The notes: generated by a model from the sequence alone, not told the origin. 64,000 nucleotides of DNA from Dyella acidiphila (GCF_014863405.1 NZ_JACZZA010000008.1:186001-250000), one strand, 5' to 3'; counted from the stretch's first letter, positions 1 through 11,114 are shown. Made by a program: numbers and translations.

Positions 1-1
1 C

Positions 2-1300
2 CTGGGCACGGCTTGGGGGACGCAGGTGGACGCGCCGGTCCGCAACGATGCCAGGGACTATGTCGCCTACGCCTGGAATGTGCAGACCTATGGCGTGTAT
101 TCGCTGGACGCATCCACCTTCATGGACCGCTCACCGGCGGCGCCCAGGCCGGATGCGATCAGGCCGCCGGGGTATCCGCTGCTGCTGCAGGCGTTGATGC
201 CGAAGCAGCTCTCGCCGGCCTTCATCGCCAGGGTCTGTTACGTGCAGGGATGGATCGCGGAAGCGACCCTGCTGTGTTCCGTCCTGCTGGCGATGGAACT
301 GGTCGGGGCCTGGCCCGGATTGCTGCTGGGCGCCCTGGTCGTGCTCAGTCCGCACCAGAGCGTCTACGTCGGCTATCTGTTGACGGAGACCTTCTACGGC
401 TTTGCGCTGATGCTGGCGCTCGCCGCCGCGGTGCTGGCGCTGAAATCCGCGCGCGGGTGGCCGCGCTGGAGCTATGCCTGTGCCTGCGGCATGTTGTTCG
501 GCCTCAGCTGCCTGATCAGGCCCACGCTCAACCAGTGGGTGCCGGTATTGGTATTGCTGATGCTGGTGTGGCGCCCGCTGCGGCAGTACCGGCGCGAAAT
601 CGCCTTGCTGGCCTTCGGTTTCGTGCTGGCGATGTCGCCCTGGTGGATCCGCAATGAAATCACCCTGCATCGGCTGTCCGATGCGGAAAAGATGATCGAC
701 ACGCTGCACGACGGCAGCTATCCGGGTTTTATGTACGAAGGCCGGCGCGAGACGTTCGGCTACCCCAACCGGTTCGATCCGAATACCGCGCTTGCCACCG
801 CAAGCTGGCCGGGCATCTATCACGATCTCGCCAGCAAGTTCGCCAAGGCGCCGCTGGCGATGCTGCATTGGTACCTGATCGGGAAGGTGGTGTATTTCTT
901 CAACTGGTCGGCGGACCAGGGCTGGGGCGATATTTTCGTCTATCCGCTGCTCCGTTCGCCCTGGCTGTGGAATCCGATGTTCCTGGGCGCACGTGCCGTG
1001 ATACGGGCGATCTACGCGCCTTTGATCATCGGCGGCGTGCTCGGCATGCTGTTCGCTTTCCTGCCGCGGACCGCCGCGCTGTTCGCGCCCAGGCAGACGC
1101 AGGGGATCCGTTTTCTGGCCTTGCTGCAGTTGTTTGCCATCGGCGTGCATGTGGTGGGCGCGCCGTTCTCGCGCTACAGCGTGCCGTTCCGGCCGCTCAC
1201 TTTTCTGCTTGCGGTTTTCTTGTTTGTCTGGCTGTATCGCTATTTCTTGCAGGTATTGCGCGAGCGTGAGGCAGCACGCGTGGTCACGGCTAATGACTGA
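2..1300 (+). CDS. GT39-type membrane glycosyltransferase, 5' partial
   Basis: The reading frame is open to the left window edge, so the true start lies outside; 432 codons are visible. The N-terminal part carries an acidic patch followed by a DARDYVAYAWN segment and the RPPGYPLLLQ loop. This pattern is typical of the dolichyl-phosphate-mannose mannosyltransferase/ArnT-like GT39 superfamily, which moves sugars from polyprenyl-phosphate donors at the periplasmic face of the inner membrane. The rest is a series of hydrophobic helices separated by short basic loops, ending in a short cytosolic tail rich in Arg and Glu. The substrate cannot be read from the sequence. The stop overlaps the next gene by 8 nt (ATGACTGA), so the two are probably translationally coupled although functionally unrelated. 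Confidence 0.75.
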   Translation: MGTAWGTQVDAPVRNDARDYVAYAWNVQTYGVYSLDASTFMDRSPAAPRPDAIRPPGYPLLLQALMPKQLSPAFIARVCYVQGWIAEATLLCSVLLAMELVGAWPGLLLGALVVLSPHQSVYVGYLLTETFYGFALMLALAAAVLALKSARGWPRWSYACACGMLFGLSCLIRPTLNQWVPVLVLLMLVWRPLRQYRREIALLAFGFVLAMSPWWIRNEITLHRLSDAEKMIDTLHDGSYPGFMYEGRRETFGYPNRFDPNTALATASWPGIYHDLASKFAKAPLAMLHWYLIGKVVYFFNWSADQGWGDIFVYPLLRSPWLWNPMFLGARAVIRAIYAPLIIGGVLGMLFAFLPRTAALFAPRQTQGIRFLALLQLFAIGVHVVGAPFSRYSVPFRPLTFLLAVFLFVWLYRYFLQVLREREAARVVTAND

Positions 1301-2042
1301 ATCCTGGCTCTTCCCCGACTGGCCCGCGCCGGGCCGCGTACATTCGACTGTCACCACGCGCGATGGCCCGGGCGTGTCGCAGGCGCCGTTCGGACGCTTC
1401 AATCTTGGCTTGCGCAGCGGCGACGACGCCCAGGTGGTGCAGAGCAATCGCGCCGCTTTGCGCCAGTCGTTGGGGTTGCCGGCGGAACCGCGCTGGCTGC
1501 GCCAGGTGCACGGCACGGTGGTGGCCGACCTGGGGCCCTTGCCCAGTCCCGAAGAACCCGAAGCCGATGCGGCCGTTTCGCATTTGCCCGGCACGGTGCT
1601 GGCCATTCTCACTGCCGACTGCCTGCCGGTGCTGTTCTGCTCCGAGGACGCCAGCACCATCGGCGCCGCGCATGCGGGTTGGCGCGGGCTGGCTGCCGGT
1701 GTGCTGGAAGAAACCATCGAACAGATGCAGCGGCCGGCGACGCGCCTGATGGCCTGGCTGGGGCCGTGCATCGGTGGGCCGTCCTACGAAGTGGGCGAAG
1801 AAGTGCGCAAGGCTTTCATCGCCCACGATGCGGCGGCCGCAAGCGCTTTTACCGCGACCCGCCAGGGTCATTGGCTATGCGATTTGTCGATGCTGGCGCG
1901 GCAGCGGCTGCAGGCCGCCGGGGTGACCCGCATTTATGGCGGCGGTTTCGACACGCGTGCAGATGCGCGCTTTTATTCCTATCGGCGCGAAGGCGCCCGC
2001 AGCGGGCGTTTCGCCAGCCTGATCTGGCTCTCTGCGGACTGA
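1293..2042 (+). CDS. pgeF: Peptidoglycan editing factor / purine nucleoside phosphorylase (YfiH/LACC1 family)
   Basis: A 249-aa protein of the multicopper polyphenol oxidase-like DUF152/LACC1 family, close to the usual ~245 aa. The zinc-binding triad is visible as His73 (in LRQVHG), Cys110 (in TADCLPVL) and His127 (in AAHAGWRG). Members have been described as purine nucleoside phosphorylases/adenosine deaminases, and E. coli YfiH as a factor preventing mis-incorporation of amino acids in peptidoglycan stems. I chose ATG 1293 because it starts the conserved N-terminus and overlaps the upstream stop; longer in-frame extensions run inside the previous gene. The clpB region follows 150 nt downstream with its own promoter. 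Confidence 0.88.
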   Translation: MTESWLFPDWPAPGRVHSTVTTRDGPGVSQAPFGRFNLGLRSGDDAQVVQSNRAALRQSLGLPAEPRWLRQVHGTVVADLGPLPSPEEPEADAAVSHLPGTVLAILTADCLPVLFCSEDASTIGAAHAGWRGLAAGVLEETIEQMQRPATRLMAWLGPCIGGPSYEVGEEVRKAFIAHDAAAASAFTATRQGHWLCDLSMLARQRLQAAGVTRIYGGGFDTRADARFYSYRREGARSGRFASLIWLSAD

Positions 2043-2116
2043 GGGCCGGGCCGCCGGCCGGCCGCGATTAGCTGTCCTTTGCTTAATATCCAACACGCGA
2101 TTAACCCCGGATCCGC

Positions 2117-2144
2117 TTGAATCGCGGGGCGCTGTCCGCATCTC
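2117..2144 (+). promoter_or_regulatory. Sigma-32-like heat-shock promoter of clpB
   Basis: CTTGAA at 2117-2122, a 14-nt spacer, then CCGCATCT at 2137-2144. The sigma-32 consensus is CTTGAA, 13-15 nt, CCCCATnT, so only one base of the second box deviates. It lies 48 nt before the clpB start codon, the expected place for a heat-shock chaperone gene. Confidence 0.7.
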
Positions 2145-2191
2145 TTCGGCCAGTGGCGGCGTGTCCGCCAAACCTCTTTGGGGATACCTCG

Positions 2192-4774
<2,583 letters not shown>

Positions 4775-4779
4775 ACCCA

Positions 4780-4812
4780 CAGCCCCTCTGTCGCGGCAGA
4801 GGGGCTGCTTGT
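4780..4812 (+). terminator. Terminator of clpB
   Basis: A perfect 11-bp stem (CAGCCCCTCTG / CAGAGGGGCTG, 4780-4790 and 4797-4807) with a 6-nt loop, followed by CTTGTT. The T tract is weak but the stem is strong. It lies between the clpB stop and the convergent peptidase gene and may act in both directions. Confidence 0.7.
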
Positions 4813-4857
4813 TGGCAAGCTCGGGAACGCGTCTGACCGCGCAGCACGCATGACCCG

Positions 4858-5400
4858 TCAGTTGAAGCGGATCACCTGCCGGTCGTTCCAGTTGGTGAAA
4901 GTGTTGTAGCGCACGCTCTGCTGGCGTCCACCCACGTTCTCGGGCCACGGATCACGCAGCAACAGGGTGAAGTCGCCAGCGTCCTCATAGCCGTAGACCA
5001 CGAAGAAATGGTTGGCGTTGCCGATGATGATCTTGTTGCGATCGATATCGTCGCGGAAATCCTGCGGGCCGTAGTTGTTTGCGATGTAGCCGCCGATGTC
5101 GTTGTAGTTGACTGCGCCCCAGCGGCTGCGAACCAGCTGGACACGCGCGCTTTGCAGGTTGGCGCCGTTGTTTTCCTCCAGGCCGTTGGCCTCGTCGTAG
5201 AGCGTCGCGGCCAGCCAGTCGTCATAGGTGTCGGGATCGGGGATATCGACCAGCGCGATCACGATGCGGCGCGCGATGTCGTATTGCGTCCGCGCGGGGC
5301 GGTTGTAGAAATTGCGCGCCATCTGTTCCGCGGCGGCAAAGCACCAGCCCGGCGCCTGTTGCGGGATCAGTGCGGGCGGATTGTTGACGGTCTTGGGCAT
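4858..5400 (-). CDS. Small papain-like cysteine peptidase (C39/C70-like)
   Basis: A 180-aa protein with a papain-like catalytic layout: Gln14/Gln15 then Cys20 in QQAPGWCFAAAEQM, His131 in ANHFFVVYGYED and Asp150 in LLRDPWP. This spacing is that of the compact bacterial papain-like peptidases (Peptidase_C39_2 and the AvrRpt2/C70 group). No signal peptide or membrane segment is seen, so export, if any, would need another route. The chosen ATG at 5400 follows a GGAGA ribosome-binding site; an in-frame upstream ATG (5463) would add 21 basic residues with no family support. It is isolated: a terminator for the TonB receptor lies just upstream and clpB converges on it. Substrate unknown. Confidence 0.6.
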   Translation of the reverse strand: MPKTVNNPPALIPQQAPGWCFAAAEQMARNFYNRPARTQYDIARRIVIALVDIPDPDTYDDWLAATLYDEANGLEENNGANLQSARVQLVRSRWGAVNYNDIGGYIANNYGPQDFRDDIDRNKIIIGNANHFFVVYGYEDAGDFTLLLRDPWPENVGGRQQSVRYNTFTNWNDRQVIRFN

Positions 5401-5461
5401 AAGCGTGTCTCCGGGTGGGGGTACACGCATGGACGTTCGTTGCCGTGGCCTGTGAACGCGC

Positions 5462-5488
5462 AAAAAAAATCCCGGCCGGAGCCGGGAT
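5462..5488 (-). terminator. Rho-independent terminator of the TonB receptor gene
   Basis: Read on the minus strand: ATCCCGGC, loop TCCG, GCCGGGAT, then a run of seven more T. A perfect 8-bp GC-rich stem plus U tract, 44 nt after the receptor stop codon, separating it from the peptidase gene. Confidence 0.9.
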
Positions 5489-5531
5489 GTTCGATGCGAT
5501 GCATCGCAGGATTTTGGCAGTGGGTCTCAAA

Positions 5532-8003
5532 TCACCAGTGATAGATCACTTTGGTGTAATAGTAGCGCCCATTGAAGCCGTCGGGGGAAAATTCTGAATA
5601 AGGAATGGTGCCGTTGGTGTTGTTGGCGGCAATCACCTTGTCCGGATAGCTGTTGGTGGCATTGTCCACGCCGAGCGTGAAGGTCCAGTTGTCGAGGTTG
5701 TAGCTGCCGGCCAGGTCCAGCACCCATTGCGGATCGAATACCTGATTGAGCAGATAAGAAGAATTGCTGTACGCGGTGAAGCTGCCGTAGCGGGTGAGGT
5801 TGCCGTTGAAGGCCCAGTGGCCCACCGTGTAGTTCTCGTTGAAGATCAGCTTGCTGCGCGGCGTGGAATTGGCCAGCAGGCCGCGGATGTCGCGATAGCT
5901 TACGCGCTGCAGTTGCAGCCCCAGCGCATCCAGCTGCGTGGGATTGGGCGCCACGCCGGTGACCTGGCTGCGGTTGTAGTTGTAGCTCAGCGTGCTGTCG
6001 AGTACGCCCGCATTGCCGAAATCGGAGCGATAGCTGGCGACCAGGTCGCCGCCCTGGGTCTTGGTGTTTACCGCATTGGTGAAGTACTGCGCGGAGCTGT
6101 ACGCCACATCGGTAATGCCGTGCGCGGCCAGGTAGGCGACCACTGCCGGCTGGTTCAGGCCGCTCAGCGTGTTGGACAGCACGATGCGGTTGTAGATCTG
6201 GATCTGGTAGACGTCGAAGGTGATGGTCAGCGGATCGATCGGATTGAACACCGCGCCGACCGTAAAGTTGTGCGATTTCTCCGGCTTCAACGCCTGAGCA
6301 CCCAACAGCTGCGCCACCGGATTGCCGACCGGCAACAAGCCGGTCTGGTAAATGCCCGGCGCCACGCCCGGCCCGGTATTGCTGGGCGTGAGATAGAGCG
6401 AACCGATCTGCGAATAGTCTTCCTGCGCCAGCGACGGCGCGCGGAAACCGGTGGAAGCGCTGGCGCGCAGCGCGAAGCGGTCGGTGAAGTCGTAGCGTGC
6501 GGCCAGTGCGCCGGAGACGGTGTTGCCGAAATCGTTGTAGTCCTCGTGGCGCACCGAGAACGAGGTGCCGAGCTTGTCGGTGAGATTGGTTTCCAGGCTC
6601 ACGTATTCGGCGATGTCGCTGCGGCTCCACGAGCCGACGTTGACCGGACTGTAACCGCTGAAGCCCTGCGAGCCGCCGCTGACACCCGAGGTGCCGACGT
6701 AATAGGAATCCGGGTCGCCGGCGCTGATGCGATAGGTGTCGCGCAGATATTCCGCACCGAAGGCCAGGGTCACCGGATTGGGCAGCCAGCTCAGCGAGAA
6801 GTCCTTGGCGATATCCAGGTCGGCCGCCTGCTGCGCGGACGACACCACGCCGTCGAAGAAGCTGGTCGGGGTGTAGCCGAAGTCGTGCAGGAAGGCGTAG
6901 TTGGCGCTGTGGATGGTATCGAGCGAGACGCGGTTGCCGCCGTAGTTGGCGCTCGCATCCCAGCGCCAGCCGCTGTCGGTGGTGCCGCGCACGCCGGCGA
7001 CCAGGGCCTGGTCGGTACTGTGCGCCTGCAATAGCGGCTGATAGCCGTCGGGATACAGCGCCTTCAGCCCTGCCGACACCGAGGAGGGGTAGCCATAGGG
7101 ATTGCGGTACAGCTCATCGGAAATCGCATCGCGCTCGTGATAGCTGCCGAAGGCGTAGAACTGGATGTTCTTGGTGATGTCGTACTGCGAGTTGAGAAAT
7201 ACGTTGTGCTGGCTGACCGACGGATCGCCGAACACCTGTTTCTCGCCCAGCTGTGGATAGCGCACGTCCACGCCGCCGTGATTGGTCGGATCCTGGTGGC
7301 CGTCGTCCACGCTGATGCGCAGCCAGCCCTTGTCGCCGCCGAGCGGAATGCCGAAGTTGGCCGAGCCTTGCCACTGCTTGCCGCCGCCGCGCTGGTACTT
7401 GCCGCCGTCCAGTTCCACCGAACCGCCCTGCGCGCCATGTTTGAGGATGATGTTGATCACGCCGGCGATCGCGTCGGAGCCGTACTGCGCCGAGGCGCCG
7501 TCGCGCAGCACTTCAATATGGTCGATGGCCGAGAGCGGAATGGTATTGAGGTCCACCGGCGCCGAACCGCGGCCGATGGTGCCGTCGGTATTGATCATGG
7601 CGCTGGTATGCCAGCGCTTGCCGTCCACCAGCACCAGCACTTCGTCCGGCGACAGGCCGCGCAACTGCGCAGGGCGCTGCGAATCGGTGGTGTCGGTGGC
7701 GGCGGGGCGCGGGAAGTTCAGCGAGGGAATCAGCCGCGCCAGCGCGGTGGACAGTTCGCTGGTGCCGGTGCTTTGCAGGGCGCTGGCCGGCACCACGTCG
7801 ATCGGCGAAAGCGAGCTGCTGTCGGTGCGGTTCTGCGCGCGCGTGCCGGTGACGATCACGGCCTGCAGATTCTTGGCATTGGCGGGTGGGGGTGGGTTCT
7901 GCGAGGTGTCCTGCGCCGCGGCCGTGGTGGCGAGGGCAAGCAGGATGGCAACGGTGAGCGGTGCGGTGACGGCGTGATCGAAACGAATCTTGGTTTTTTT
8001 CAT
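5532..8003 (-). CDS. TonB-dependent outer-membrane receptor
   Basis: An 823-aa protein. The signal peptide is about residues 1-30 (basic KKTK start, hydrophobic core, ATTAAAQ cleavage region). A TonB-box-like VIVTGTRA follows near residue 50, then a plug domain (about 60-190) with LRGLSPDEVLVLVDGKR and VEVLRDGASAQYGSDAIAGVIN-type features. The rest is a 22-strand barrel ending in an aromatic residue (YHW), the expected outer-membrane insertion signal. It energises import of a large ligand through ExbB-ExbD-TonB. The ligand is not evident. It is divergent from the cobalamin operon, but it is much longer than BtuB and I see no riboswitch on its own leader, so a B12 role is only a possibility from position. 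Start ATG 8003 is preceded by a GGGGAAAG motif. Confidence 0.9.
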   Translation of the reverse strand: MKKTKIRFDHAVTAPLTVAILLALATTAAAQDTSQNPPPPANAKNLQAVIVTGTRAQNRTDSSSLSPIDVVPASALQSTGTSELSTALARLIPSLNFPRPAATDTTDSQRPAQLRGLSPDEVLVLVDGKRWHTSAMINTDGTIGRGSAPVDLNTIPLSAIDHIEVLRDGASAQYGSDAIAGVINIILKHGAQGGSVELDGGKYQRGGGKQWQGSANFGIPLGGDKGWLRISVDDGHQDPTNHGGVDVRYPQLGEKQVFGDPSVSQHNVFLNSQYDITKNIQFYAFGSYHERDAISDELYRNPYGYPSSVSAGLKALYPDGYQPLLQAHSTDQALVAGVRGTTDSGWRWDASANYGGNRVSLDTIHSANYAFLHDFGYTPTSFFDGVVSSAQQAADLDIAKDFSLSWLPNPVTLAFGAEYLRDTYRISAGDPDSYYVGTSGVSGGSQGFSGYSPVNVGSWSRSDIAEYVSLETNLTDKLGTSFSVRHEDYNDFGNTVSGALAARYDFTDRFALRASASTGFRAPSLAQEDYSQIGSLYLTPSNTGPGVAPGIYQTGLLPVGNPVAQLLGAQALKPEKSHNFTVGAVFNPIDPLTITFDVYQIQIYNRIVLSNTLSGLNQPAVVAYLAAHGITDVAYSSAQYFTNAVNTKTQGGDLVASYRSDFGNAGVLDSTLSYNYNRSQVTGVAPNPTQLDALGLQLQRVSYRDIRGLLANSTPRSKLIFNENYTVGHWAFNGNLTRYGSFTAYSNSSYLLNQVFDPQWVLDLAGSYNLDNWTFTLGVDNATNSYPDKVIAANNTNGTIPYSEFSPDGFNGRYYYTKVIYHW

Positions 8004-8289
8004 TGGCGGACTTTCCCCTAGCGTAATTGCTGCTGCGCAACAATTTCAGGTTAGTGACAATCGGACCCCGCGACAATCGATGTTTGGGCGTCTAAAAGTC
8101 CGAATGGGAATATCCATATTGAACATACATTTACTTGCATGTTTACGGCGGGCTGCGGGCCGCCCACGGGCCGGCGAAGCGGGCAGGACGCGTTCACCGG
8201 CTGCCCCGCCTGGATGGGAGCATGCGTTCGCGCAGCGTATAGGCAATGTGTAGGGGGTGTCGTCGCCGGCAGCCCCTAGGCGGGTCTGG
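8004..8289. promoter_or_regulatory. Divergent intergenic region between the receptor and the cobalamin operon
   Basis: About 290 bp without a gene. It contains an AT-rich stretch (about 8085-8145) standing out from its GC-rich surroundings, which is the likely site of the two divergent promoters, then a GC-rich part leading into the riboswitch. I could not choose specific -35/-10 boxes. Confidence 0.4.
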
Positions 8290-8304
8290 AGGCAGGCACT
8301 AAGA

Positions 8305-8510
8305 TGCGCGGGCCTGAGGTGACTGCCGGCCTGCTGCCGGCGGTTGAAACGGGAATCCGGTGACGCCGCCCTGCGGGCGGCCATGCCGGAGCTGCCCCCG
8401 CAACGGTAGGCGAGCAACACGATCCCCATCTCGCCACTGTGCCCAGGCACGGGAAGGCGGGGATCGGAAGGCCATCCTTCGCTCGCAAGCCCGGAGACCG
8501 GCCCCAAGCA
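8305..8510 (+). ncRNA. Cobalamin (B12) riboswitch aptamer
   Basis: The conserved core elements occur in order: a GGTGAC element, GAAACGGGAATCCGGTG, GGAGCTGCCCCCGCAACGGT, CGCCACTG, GGGAAGGCG, and the B12 box AGCCCGGAGACCGGCC at 8488-8503. This is the RF00174 cobalamin riboswitch, which senses adenosyl- or other cobalamins. It precedes the btuM-cobO operon by about 110 nt. The ends given are approximate. Confidence 0.95.
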
Positions 8511-8567
8511 TTGACCGGACGGCGGAGGGCCAGCTCGGAAACCGCTGCGTCCGCAGCCGGTGCCATG

Positions 8568-8612
8568 CTCCTTCACCTGTCCTACCGGCCAGCGTGCCAC
8601 TGTGTGAAGGAG
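8568..8612 (+). promoter_or_regulatory. Shine-Dalgarno-sequestering hairpin (riboswitch expression platform)
   Basis: CTCCTTCAC (8568-8576) is a perfect 9-nt complement of GTGAAGGAG (8604-8612), which contains the ribosome-binding site of the GTG start at 8621. The 27-nt interval forms the loop. No U-tract terminator is present. This points to control of translation initiation by the upstream aptamer. Confidence 0.75.
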
Positions 8613-8620
8613 AGTTTGTC

Positions 8621-9199
8621 GTGACCAGATCCTTGCCCCGATCGATCACCGTCGGTCTGTTCGTGCTGTTGACCTTGTTGATGGTGACCACCCGCTTCAA
8701 GCACTTCGGCGATGCGCTGCATCTGCCGGACGCATCGATGGCGGTGTTCTTTCTCGGGGGCCTGTATCTGCGCCGCCATCTGGTCTTCGGGTTCTTTCTG
8801 GTGCTGGCGGTAGTGCTGGACGAAGTGTCGATCCACTACGCCGGCATCAGCGATTTCTGCATGACCGCGGCCTATGCCTTCCTGCCGCTGGCGTATGCCG
8901 CGCTCTGGTACGGCGGTCGCCTGTATGCACAGGAATTGACCGGCAGCTGGCGTTCCCTGCTGGGGGCATTCGGGGTGGCGTTTGTCTGCGCGGTGCTGTG
9001 CTTCGCCATCTCCAATGGTTCCTTCTATTGGCTGGGCGGGCGCTACGCGCATCCGCATATGGCCGAATACCTGCAGCGCCTGTGGCAATGGGGGCCGCTG
9101 TTCGTGCGCACCACGCTTTCCTATGTGGCCGTGGCACTGCTGCTGCATGCCGTCCTGCAACGCCTGGCCGGTGCCGGCGCCGCGCAGGTGCGCGCGTGA
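8621..9199 (+). CDS. btuM: BtuM-like cobalamin transporter / ECF S-component-like membrane protein
   Basis: A 192-aa integral membrane protein with about six hydrophobic segments. It carries LPDASMAVFFLGGLYLR near residues 35-51 and SDFCMTAAYAFLPLAY with its single conserved-looking cysteine at residue 80. From memory, BtuM of Thiobacillus denitrificans binds cobalt through Cys80 and can decyanate vitamin B12; the same position here supports the assignment. GTG 8621 is chosen because AAGGAGA lies 7 nt upstream and is the sequence hidden by the riboswitch hairpin. It is the first gene of the operon and overlaps cobO by 4 nt (GTGA). No ECF energising module is seen nearby, as in other solitary BtuM loci. 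Confidence 0.7.
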   Translation: MTRSLPRSITVGLFVLLTLLMVTTRFKHFGDALHLPDASMAVFFLGGLYLRRHLVFGFFLVLAVVLDEVSIHYAGISDFCMTAAYAFLPLAYAALWYGGRLYAQELTGSWRSLLGAFGVAFVCAVLCFAISNGSFYWLGGRYAHPHMAEYLQRLWQWGPLFVRTTLSYVAVALLLHAVLQRLAGAGAAQVRA

Positions 9200-9825
9200 G
9201 CGAGTCAACGCCACGCGATGCGATGACGCCCGAAGAGCGTCATCGCGAGCGCATGCAGCGCAAGAAGGAACTGGTCGATCGCAAGATCGAGCGCGCCACC
9301 ATCGACCGTGGCGTGCTGGTGGTGAATACCGGCAACGGCAAGGGCAAGAGCTCCTCCGGCTTCGGCATGCTGGCGCGTTCGCTGGGCCATGGCTTGCGCT
9401 GCGGCGTGGTGCAATTCATCAAGGGCACGTTTTCCACCGGCGAAGAAGCATTTTTCCGCCAATGCGGCGGCGAGCTGCTCGACTATCACGTGATGGGCGA
9501 GGGCTTTACCTGGGAGACCCAGGACAAGACCCGCGACATCGCCGCTGCGCAGGCGGCGTGGGCGATCGCCGCGCGCATGCTGGCCGATCCGGACTATGAT
9601 TTCGTGCTGCTGGATGAACTCAATATCGCCCTGGTGAAGCAGTACGTGCAGCTTGAGCAAGTGCTTGCCGCGGTGGCTGCGCGGCCGCCGCGCCAGCATG
9701 TGGTGATCACCGGACGCGGCGCGCCGGATGGATTGGTTGCGGTGGCCGATACGGTGAGCGAGATGCGCGTGGTCAAGCATGCATTCGAAGCGGGCATCAA
9801 GGCGCAGAAAGGCGTGGAGTTGTGA
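9196..9825 (+). CDS. cobO: Cob(I)yrinic acid a,c-diamide adenosyltransferase
   Basis: A 209-aa BtuR/CobO/CobP-family enzyme that transfers the 5'-deoxyadenosyl group of ATP to Co(I) corrinoids in the cytosol. The P-loop GNGKGKSSSGFG lies near residues 45-56, and LLDELNIAL supplies the Walker B-like acidic residues. The N-terminal helix rich in Arg, Lys and Glu is typical of the family. GTG 9196 overlaps the upstream stop by 4 nt; ATG 9223 is an alternative start nine residues in. Length agrees with E. coli BtuR (~196 aa). The gene order places adenosylation between uptake and amidation. Confidence 0.93.
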   Translation: MSESTPRDAMTPEERHRERMQRKKELVDRKIERATIDRGVLVVNTGNGKGKSSSGFGMLARSLGHGLRCGVVQFIKGTFSTGEEAFFRQCGGELLDYHVMGEGFTWETQDKTRDIAAAQAAWAIAARMLADPDYDFVLLDELNIALVKQYVQLEQVLAAVAARPPRQHVVITGRGAPDGLVAVADTVSEMRVVKHAFEAGIKAQKGVEL

Positions 9826-11114
9826 CACCGCGGCATTGTCCGGCGCTGCTGGTTTCCGCGCCTGCATCCGGCCAGGGCAAAACCTCGGTCACCGCGGCAC
9901 TGGCGCGCTGGCATAGTCGCCAAGGCCGCCGCGTACGGGTGTTCAAGACCGGTCCCGATTTTCTCGATCCGATGCTGCTGCACTGTGCGGCCGGCACGCC
10001 GGCGTATCAGCTGGATCTGTGGATGTGCGGTGAAGCGGATGTGCGTGCGCGTTTGTTTGCTGCGGCCGGATCGGCCGACCTGATCCTGGTCGAAGGCGTG
10101 ATGGGTCTGTTCGACGGCGAGCCCTCCAGCGCCGACCTCGCGCAACAGCTGGGCCTGCCGGTGCTGGCGGTGATCGACGGTTCGGCGATGGCGCAAACCT
10201 TCGGTGCGCTGGCCTGCGGACTGGCTTCGTATCGCGACGGACTGCCGTTTCACGGCGTGGCCGCCAATCGCATCGGCAGCGCTTATCACGCGCAACTGCT
10301 GCAACAGAGCCTGCCGCCGTCCCTGCATTGGCTGGGCGCACTGCCGCGCGATGCATCGCTGGCGTTGCCGGAACGTCATCTTGGCCTGGTGGCGGCGACC
10401 GAGTTGGCGGATATCGAGCAACGCCTCGATGCCCTGGCCGACGCCTGGGCCCGGCATGCCGCGACCACATTGCCGCCGGCGGTGGCGTTCGAACCGGTTG
10501 CGTCGTCGCCGGTACCGGCGCTGCTGCAAGGGCGGCGCATTGCGGTGGCGCGCGATGCGGCGTTCTGTTTTGTGTATCCGGCCAATCTCGATCTGCTGGA
10601 GCAGGCGGGGGCGCGGCTGTCGTTCTTCTCGCCGCTGGCGGGCGATACCTTGCCCGATTGCGATGCGGTGTGGCTGCCGGGTGGATATCCGGAATTGCAT
10701 CTGCAAACGCTGGCACGCCAGCAGCCGTTGCACGCGGCGCTGCGTGCGCATCGCGATGCGGGCAAACCGATCCTGGCCGAGTGCGGCGGCTTGCTGTTTG
10801 CACTGGATACGCTGGCCGATCACGCCGGTCATGCAGCACCGATGGCCGGGCTGCTGCCCGGGCACGCCGCCATGCAGGCGCGTCTGGTGGCGCTGGGCAT
10901 GCAGGCGGTCGATCTGCCGGAAGGGACCTTGCGTGGCCACAGTTTCCATCACGCCAAGGCGGTGATCGAGGCGTCGCCGCTGGTCCATGCGGCCAATCCG
11001 AATGGCGGCCCGTGCGAGGAAGCGGTGTATCGCGATCGGCGCCTTACCGCTAGCTTCATGCATTTTTATTTTCCGTCGAATCCGGTGGCGGCCATGCAGC
11101 TGTTCCTGCCATGA
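9822..11114 (+). CDS. cobB: Cobyrinate a,c-diamide synthase
   Basis: A 430-aa CobB/CbiA-family glutamine-dependent amidotransferase that amidates side chains a and c of cobyrinate or its hydrogeno form. The N-terminal ATP-binding domain (about 1-210) has [16 protein letters not shown] and [10 protein letters not shown]. The C-terminal class I glutaminase-like domain has [10 protein letters not shown] and the nucleophile Cys in [11 protein letters not shown]; a late His is in HSFHHAK. The start GTG 9822 overlaps the cobO stop (GTGA). Its presence without ring-building genes suggests that incompletely amidated corrinoids can be taken up and finished, or that the ring genes lie elsewhere. Confidence 0.93.
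   Translation: MTPRHCPALLVSAPASGQGKTSVTAALARWHSRQGRRVRVFKTGPDFLDPMLLHCAAGTPAYQLDLWMCGEADVRARLFAAAGSADLILVEGVMGLFDGEPSSADLAQQLGLPVLAVIDGSAMAQTFGALACGLASYRDGLPFHGVAANRIGSAYHAQLLQQSLPPSLHWLGALPRDASLALPERHLGLVAATELADIEQRLDALADAWARHAATTLPPAVAFEPVASSPVPALLQGRRIAVARDAAFCFVYPANLDLLEQAGARLSFFSPLAGDTLPDCDAVWLPGGYPELHLQTLARQQPLHAALRAHRDAGKPILAECGGLLFALDTLADHAGHAAPMAGLLPGHAAMQARLVALGMQAVDLPEGTLRGHSFHHAKAVIEASPLVHAANPNGGPCEEAVYRDRRLTASFMHFYFPSNPVAAMQLFLP

Noticed and set aside
8004-8300. A second cobalamin riboswitch serving the TonB receptor on the minus strand
   Set aside because: No B12-box reverse complement or other core element is found upstream of the receptor start.
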